Source of the DNA: Cunninghamia lanceolata
Taxonomy: Eukaryota > Streptophyta > Pinopsida > Cupressales > Cupressaceae
Length of the DNA: 64,000 bases
Assembly: GCA_027924645.1 (NCBI GenBank)
Contig: BSBN01000829.1
Coordinates: 1,178,001 to 1,242,000 of the forward strand
Direction of reading: 5' to 3'
Positions 58,500-64,000 of the stretch are shown one piece after another (the first letter of the stretch is position 1; every line of letters begins with the position of its first letter). Made by a program: the position numbers and the translations under genes. The notes under the pieces are model-generated. The model was given only the letters and a program-made list of their open reading frames with translations. It ran no database searches and was not told where the DNA came from.

Positions 58500-58980
58500 C
58501 CATAACATTGCTTCAAAGAAAGGGTGATCATTCATATGGTTAGATAAGTGTAATAAAGATTTATAAATCCTAAATGAGAGATTAACTTAATCTTTAATTC
58601 TTAAAGTTCCTTATCTTAGGGGTGATTTTGTGGTTGTCACATATGTGTTAGGAGAAGGGATGAGTGGTGTACTTATGTAGAATGATCATGTTGTGGCATA
58701 TGAGTCTATGAAAATACACCCAAATGAAACAAATTATGCCTTGTATGATCTAGAGCTTACAACAATTTTGCATGCATTACAAGTTTGGAGGCATTACTTG
58801 CTAGGTAAGCTATTTGAATTAAAAATGAATAATTTGAGACTCAAGTATATTTTCACTAAGTTAAATTTGAATGCATGCCAAAGGTGTTGGTTAGAGTTCT
58901 TTTCATATTATGATTTTGACATTAGTTATATCGAGGGAAAAGAAAATTGAGTAGTTGATGGTCTTAGCTAAAGATGAAAC
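58500..58980 (+). pseudogene. RNase H of the decayed gypsy
   Basis: MAYESMKIHPNETNYALYDL, LTTILHALQVWRHYLLG and KYIFTKLNLNACQRCWLEF with DFDISYIEGKEN (58693-58950) form the single native RNase H of gypsy elements. The stretch upstream of it is broken by stops. Confidence 0.8.
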
Positions 58981-59019
58981 ATTGTTGCAATGGCTATTAT
59001 GAAAATAACCTTTCAAGAA

Positions 59020-59975
59020 CATGTTCTAAACCATTCTCAAGGAGATGAATTTTATGAGAAATTTAAGAAATCCCTCTCTAAAAATCTATAAGACTATAGA
59101 TCTGATGGGTATCATTTCAAGACTAGTGGGTTATTGAGGTACCCAAACAAGATATATGTTCCAAATCAAGGAGGTTTGAGGACATTTTTTCTAAAAGAAA
59201 CTCAATGTGCACCTTACTCAGGTCACCCTAGAGTACAACTAAGTTAATAGCTAATCTAAAACCACTATATTTCTAGAAGGGTCTCAAAAGGGATGCATCC
59301 AACTTTGTGGTTAGAAATTTAGAGTGTCAGTGAGTTAAGGATGAACACATGCATCCTACAAGATTACTCTATCCCCATGATCTTCTAGAATGGAAATGGC
59401 AAGTAATTAGTATGGATTTTTTCCAAGGACTTCCAATGTCTAGAAATTGCCATGATATGGTCTTGGTAGTAGTAGACAAGCTCACAAACATTGCTCACTT
59501 TTTTTGGTCCTTGCAAGAAGATTCATCAAGGAGATATTTATACTCCATAGAGTTCTCGAAAATATTATCTCAGATAGAGATGCATGGATGACTTTGACGT
59601 TTTATCAAACCTTATTTTCAACATTGGGAACTTACATGAACTTTAGTTTAGCTTATCACTTAGAGAATAATGGTGAATTTGAAATGGTGAATCAAGTATT
59701 GGAGGATTTATAGTATGAATGTATTGCATGGACCAACAATACAAATGGGATGAGTACCTACCATTAGTTGAATTTAATTATAAAAACTTCTATCATTCTT
59801 CTTTGAAAATGTCTCCATTTGAAGCATTGTATGGTAGGAAATGTAGAACACCCATCAGTTGGTATGGATTGGAAGATAGGGTATATGCATTGGGATAGAG
59901 ATTCTAATAGAAATGGAAGAACAAGTAAGATTGATAAGGAAGAGATTGTTTGAAGGAAATGATGGGAAGAAAAGT
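59020..59975 (+). pseudogene. Integrase of the decayed gypsy, 3' truncated
   Basis: The zinc-binding segment is visible around APYSGHPRVQLS (59210-59245) and the core around WKWQVISMDFFQGLPMSRN and DMVLVVVDKLTNIAHF (59390-59500). A later segment reads SLAYHLENNGEFEMVNQVLEDL, where HPQTDGQTE is usual. Coding similarity ends near 59975. No C-terminal domain, 3' LTR or polypurine tract is seen before Copia-P starts at 60464. Confidence 0.7.
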
Positions 59976-60039
59976 TTTTTGATCAATAAAATGTGCTAAT
60001 GCACATAAGCTATATTATTATATTAAAAATAGAAAAATA

Positions 60040-60235
60040 ACCATAAAGGGATTACAGTAAAAAATCCAACTCCCCAAATCCATGGAGGAACAAGACATGG
60101 ATTATAGTAAAAAAACCCTAATAAACCATGGGGGAGAAGCATATCAAAATAGATTACAACATAACAACCCCTATATACAGAGGGATATCGAAATATATTA
60201 CAACATATCAACTCCTATATACAAAGGGGGAAAAA
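60040..60235. repeat. Degenerate ~45-bp tandem repeat
   Basis: Four units can be followed. The last two are clearest: GATTACAACATAACAACCCC then TATATACAGAGGGATATCG, and TTACAACATATCAACTCC then TATATACAAAGGGG. The two upstream units share GATTA(C/T)AGTAAAAAA and an ATGG(A/G)GGA-like end. No gene is evident. Confidence 0.6.
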
Positions 60236-60463
60236 CATATATGAACAAAAAATGAAACTTGAAGTCTAATCAGCTAGGTGGAGGGTCTTCCACATTTAGG
60301 CCCACCACCTAAAAACCATGATGGACATCATCTTCACCAGCACCTTGAGCCACTAGAACCACATTGGGAGGAGGGGGTTGGAAGTGTAGCAATAGAGACC
60401 AAGCATGAAATATGTCTTGCACTTCATCCCCCAACTCATCTCCAATTTCACTGATATACGAAC
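60236..60463. other. Short noncoding spacer before Copia-P
   Basis: No feature is recognised. The five bases before the LTR (CGAAC, 60459-60463) are the expected left target duplication, whose partner lies outside the window. Confidence 0.5.
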
Positions 60464-61710
60464 TGTTGCAAGTATGGGCCTAACCAGTGTTGTCATTGAT
60501 GTCAACATACTCCTATTGCATTGATGATAAGGATTGGATGATCTTTTTGTTGAGGTTATTGAGAAAATTGGTCATATCAGGAACATAGAAGAACAGTGAA
60601 GACAGTAAGGTAAAAGTCCAAGTTAAGATGAGGATCAGAGGATACAGTTTAAAGGGTTTGTAGATATTTGTCTTAAGATGATCTAGTAAAGATTTCAGAG
60701 GTTCGCATGAAGATCTGAAGAAGTTGTGGTCGCTCAAGTAAAACTGGTTCCGGCAGGTGTTCAGAGGTGACAGAGTGATACATATAGGTCTGGTGAGATT
60801 CAGAAATGAAATATCCTATTTTACAGATTTGATGGAGTGTTTAGGAAGTCCTTATGAAGTGTCAACTTGATTGGTTTGTGGTTTGGAGGTTCGCAAGCAT
60901 CTATTCCTTTGTAACAGAGATGACAAACTATGCTCTTGAGGTTCCAGATGAAGGAGAGAAGGTTTTCAGTAAAAAGATGTAGTGTGGATGTTCTTTGTGA
61001 TTTAGGCAAGCCTGTGGAGGTCTTTGGATCATGTGTAGTTTGTGATGGTGGTCTGCATTGGAGTTTGAGCTCGTAATTAAAGAATTAGTTTCGGATGATG
61101 GTGTTCTTTTTGAGACTGGCCAACCGAATGAGTTATACATCCTGCGGATGTTCTTGTAGATATTTTCCGACTTAGATGATTATTCCTAAGTTGATGTCTT
61201 GTATGAATAAGGGATTGGAGAGTCATTTCTATGTATCCAGTGAAGATGAGAATGTGGTAGCGAAGAGGGGAGCGAAAGGCAGAGAAGAAGTATCGGGCTT
61301 AATTGGAACTGATTCAAGCATGGTGAAGATGCTATTCTCCAGTTCAAGCATGTGATACTTATTATTTTGTAGACAGTGAGTCTCTTGTAGGCAGTGAGCC
61401 TCTTGTGAGCAGTGTGCTTGGGCAGTGAGCCCTAATTGGCATATGCCATTTTGTTCTTTCTATTCTTCTAATAGAGAATACAATCTTGGGTTAATCACCT
61501 TGTGGTTTTTCCCTTAACCAGGTTTTCCACATCAAAATCTTGGTGTCCTGTGTGTTAATGTGTTTCTACTCTTGATTTAATACATTATGTTTTTATGATT
61601 GATTTATCATTATGCTGCTGAATTACAAAGTGAATTTAAGTGCTTAATTGGAAGAAAGTTTTAGACAACTGATTCAGCCCCCCTCTCTGTTGTCTGCCCT
61701 AAATCTAACA
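60464..61710 (+). repeat. 5' LTR of Copia-P
   Basis: It begins TGTTGCAAGTATGGGCC and ends AAATCTAACA. Near the 3' end it has GACAACTGATTCAGCCCCCC, the complement of the conserved block of the other two copia LTR families. A run of AGTGAGTCTC/GCAGTGAGCC-like repeats lies at about 61370-61430. Confidence 0.88.
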
Positions 61711-61711
61711 A

Positions 61712-61724
61712 TTGGTATCAGAGC
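61712..61724 (+). other. Primer-binding site of Copia-P (initiator tRNA-Met)
   Basis: TTGGTATCAGAGC follows the LTR end after one base. Perfect match to the standard copia primer site. Confidence 0.95.
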
Positions 61725-61766
61725 TAAGTTCCTCTAAAAGAGCTTAACTACTCGAGGAGATCCAGG

Positions 61767-64000
61767 ATGTCATCCTACAAGAAGGATAGTCTGAAGTTTG
61801 ATGGAACCAATTTTAATCTTTGGAAAAGTCACATGAAATGTCACTTGCAATGTATGGGAATGTAGTACTAGAACATGGCTTCAACGAAGTATACTCCTCC
61901 ACAGGGTGGCCCGAAATCCCAATATGAAATCACAGATGCTAAAAACAATCTGTGGACTATTGAAGCTCTTCTAAGTGCATTATCTAATTTAGACCTTTCA
62001 AATGTTGTTGACCTACCAACTGCTTTTGAGATTTGGGAAAAATTGGAACTTCTACATGAAGGAGACAAGTATGTTAAATGTGCAAGGCTACAGAGTCTGA
62101 AAGGGAAATTTGAAAATCTAAAGATGAGAGAAGATGAAAATATTACTACTTTTATGCCAAGAGTAAATGAGCTTGTTTGTGGCATTAGATGTGTTGGTGG
62201 AGTCTTGGATGAAGATGAGATTGTTGGCAAAGTTCTCAGATCCCTTCCTTCTTATAAAATCAAGGCTGCTGCCATTGAAGAATTTAGAGCCCATACAGCT
62301 GTCAGAAGAGATCAATTGGTTGGTAACTTAGCTGCATTTGAAATGACCGAGTTTGGAGATGACCCCCCAAATACTGAATCTGCATTCAAAGCCAGTGCCT
62401 CTATAAAAGGTAAACAAAGGTTTGATCTAGGAGAGAACTCTTCAAGGAAACTATCATGGTATGAAAAAGCATAAAAAGACCTAGAAGAAGAAGAAGCAGA
62501 AACTGCTCAACTTGAAGCCCTTATTGCAAAAAGACTGCCAAGAGGATTTGGTAAGTATGAAGTCAAATTGCCTTTTAAGTGCTTTAACTGCAATAAGATT
62601 GGTCATTTTGCCTCAAGGTGTTCAGAAAGATTTTCAAGGCCAAATCTTAACAAATCAAGGTTCCAAAAGAATTGTTACTATGTTCATGAAGATGATGATA
62701 ATGAAGGAGTAACAGATGATGAATTAGAGTCAGGAAACTAATCTGGAAATGAATGGGTGTTTATTGCCATCAAGGAAGAAGAACCAATGCCCTCTAAATC
62801 TATCAATCATAAAGTTTTAGTAAAAGCTCTAGCTTCTCAAGTTGAAGAAAAGGATGACTGGGTCATTGAAAGTGGATGCTCTCACCATATGACAGGTGAG
62901 AAAAATAAGTTCATAGATTTGGAAAGGTATGAAGGAGGAGTCGTAAAATTTGGTGTTAATTTTGCTGGTAGAATTAGAGGTAGAGGAACTATTTCTTTTG
63001 ATGGAAGGAACAAAACTGACAATGTACTGTATGTTGAAGGATTGAAGTACAATCTTCTTAGTGTTGGATAGTTGGTGGACAAAGGCTATGATCTCTGATT
63101 CAAGAATGGAAAATGCAAGATCTTTGAAAGTTCCAAAACAGAGATTGCATCCGGTACTCAAACAAAAGGTAATATCTTCCATTTAGTTGGTACTGATAAA
63201 AGTTGTCTATTTGTGGAAATTGATCAAAGTTGGTTATGGCATAGGAGGATGTGTCATGTGAATTTTGATAATATCATCAAGATAAGCAATACTCAGGCTG
63301 TAAGAGATCTTCCAAAATTGGTGAAACCTACAAATAGTTTGTGCAAGGAATGTCAGTTGGGTAAACTAAGTAGAATCTCATTCAAAAGCAAGGAACAATC
63401 TTCTACCGGGTTATTAGACTTAGTTCATACTGATCTTTGTGGTCCAACAAGAATCAGGAGTGTGCAAGGTGATAGATACTTCATGTTACTAATTGATGAC
63501 TATTCCTGGATGATGTTGGTAACTTTTCTGAAAGAGAAATCAGAAGCTCTTGAGAAATTCAAAATATTCAAGGCTATGGTATAGAATGAAATTGGATTAA
63601 AATTGAAATGCCTGAGGTTTGATAGAGGTGGAGAATTCACATCTGGTGAGTTCATAAAATTCTATGAGAAACATGGAATAAAGAGACAGTTGTCTGTTCC
63701 AAGGACTCCACAATAGAATGGAGTAGTGGAGAGAAAGAACCGGACCATCCAGGAAGCATCTAGGACAATGATGATGGAAGCAAATGTTTCTTAGATCTAT
63801 TGGAGAGAAGCTATCAGCATTGCAGTCTATACTCTTAATCGAGTACAAATCAGAAGCAATACTAGTAAGACTCCTTATGAACTTTGGTTTGGCATCACTC
63901 CTACTATGAGGTCTTTCAGAGTCTTTGGTAGCAAATGTTACATTAAGAGAGATGAAGATCTAGGCAAGTTTGATGCTAGAAGTGATGAAGGAATATTCTT
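61767..64000 (+). pseudogene. Copia-P Gag-protease-integrase (incomplete at right)
   Basis: An ATG at 61767 starts MSSYKKDSLKFDGTNFNLWK. The Gag fold continues to about 62470, with ALLSALSNLDLSNVVDLPTA and FMPRVNELVCGIRCVGG. An intact zinc knuckle CFNCNKIGHFASRC is at about 62580-62621. The protease reads WVIESGCSHHMTG, so the catalytic Asp is Glu. Integrase has HRRMCHVNFDN with CKECQLGK, HTDLCGPTRIRSVQGDR, RFDRGGEFTSGEF and NGVVERKNRT, all catalytic acids present. The frame is unbroken by indels to the window end, but nine stops interrupt it (61863, 61869, 62472, 62739, near 63069, near 63099, 63582, 63714 and 63795), nearly all TAG or TAA where Gln or Trp is expected. Confidence 0.9.

Larger units (their letters stand above)
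60464..64000 (+). mobile_element. Ty1/copia retrotransposon Copia-P (5' part; runs off the window)
   Basis: A 1,247-bp 5' LTR, a perfect initiator tRNA-Met primer site and a gag-pol frame without a detected frameshift for 2.2 kb mark this as the best-preserved copia here. It is on the plus strand, opposite to Copia-O and Copia-I. The window ends in the integrase C-terminal region. Confidence 0.92.

Noticed and set aside
1..64000. tRNA or rRNA genes and intact host genes
   Set aside because: None could be supported by reading either strand; the tRNA-like matches are retroelement primer sites.

Overview
This window looks like nuclear DNA from a land plant, probably a gymnosperm. It is AT-rich, has no intact host gene, and is almost entirely layered LTR retrotransposons of the Ty1/copia and Ty3/gypsy types, with a pentatricopeptide-repeat (PPR) pseudogene, a CACTA-type transposon end and several unrecognised fragments. 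The gymnosperm assignment is inference from the style of the elements; nothing in the window proves it.

Layout. 1-8975: a minus-strand LTR element with no recognisable gag or pol (LARD-like), whose 1.3 kb 5' LTR (7664-8975) is inserted in the 3' LTR of an older copia element. 8976-11147: the 3' end of that outer copia (Copia-O, minus strand): partial 3' LTR, RNase H and the C-terminal part of reverse transcriptase. 11151 on: a CACTA-type terminus and an unidentified coding fragment. 13869-32220: a complete 18.4 kb Ty3/gypsy element of Tat type, with AATTT target duplications and LTRs of about 6.1 kb. Each LTR carries, upstream of its TATA box, a decayed reading frame of about 1,160 codons and an array of roughly 30-bp inverted repeats. 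34.1-38.7 kb (minus) and 41.5-42.9 kb (plus): two more 'reading frame, then TATA box' modules that resemble the LTR-borne gene. 38.9-39.9 kb: PPR pseudogene. 43858-55452: the 5' half of Copia-O (5' LTR 53892-55452), interrupted by a complete second copia (Copia-I, 45482-52824, TAAAG target duplications). 56.9-59.97 kb: a badly decayed plus-strand gypsy. 60464-64000: the 5' part of another plus-strand copia (Copia-P), continuing beyond the window.

How it fits together. Excising Copia-I and one TAAAG copy restores the Copia-O reading frame across the Gag/protease boundary. The two LTR pieces of Copia-O (8976-9740 and 54688-55452) are both 765 bp, so one copia element has been spread over about 46 kb by later insertions. 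Decay is dominated by nonsense changes at CAG, CAA, CGA and TGG codons, the pattern expected from deamination of methylated cytosine in silenced DNA.

The most unusual object is the Tat-type gypsy. A large non-gag/pol reading frame sits inside its LTR (in U3), four stop codons are shared by both LTR copies, related modules occur nearby, and an extra RNase H domain lies before the reverse transcriptase. All alignments were made by eye; no database search was run.
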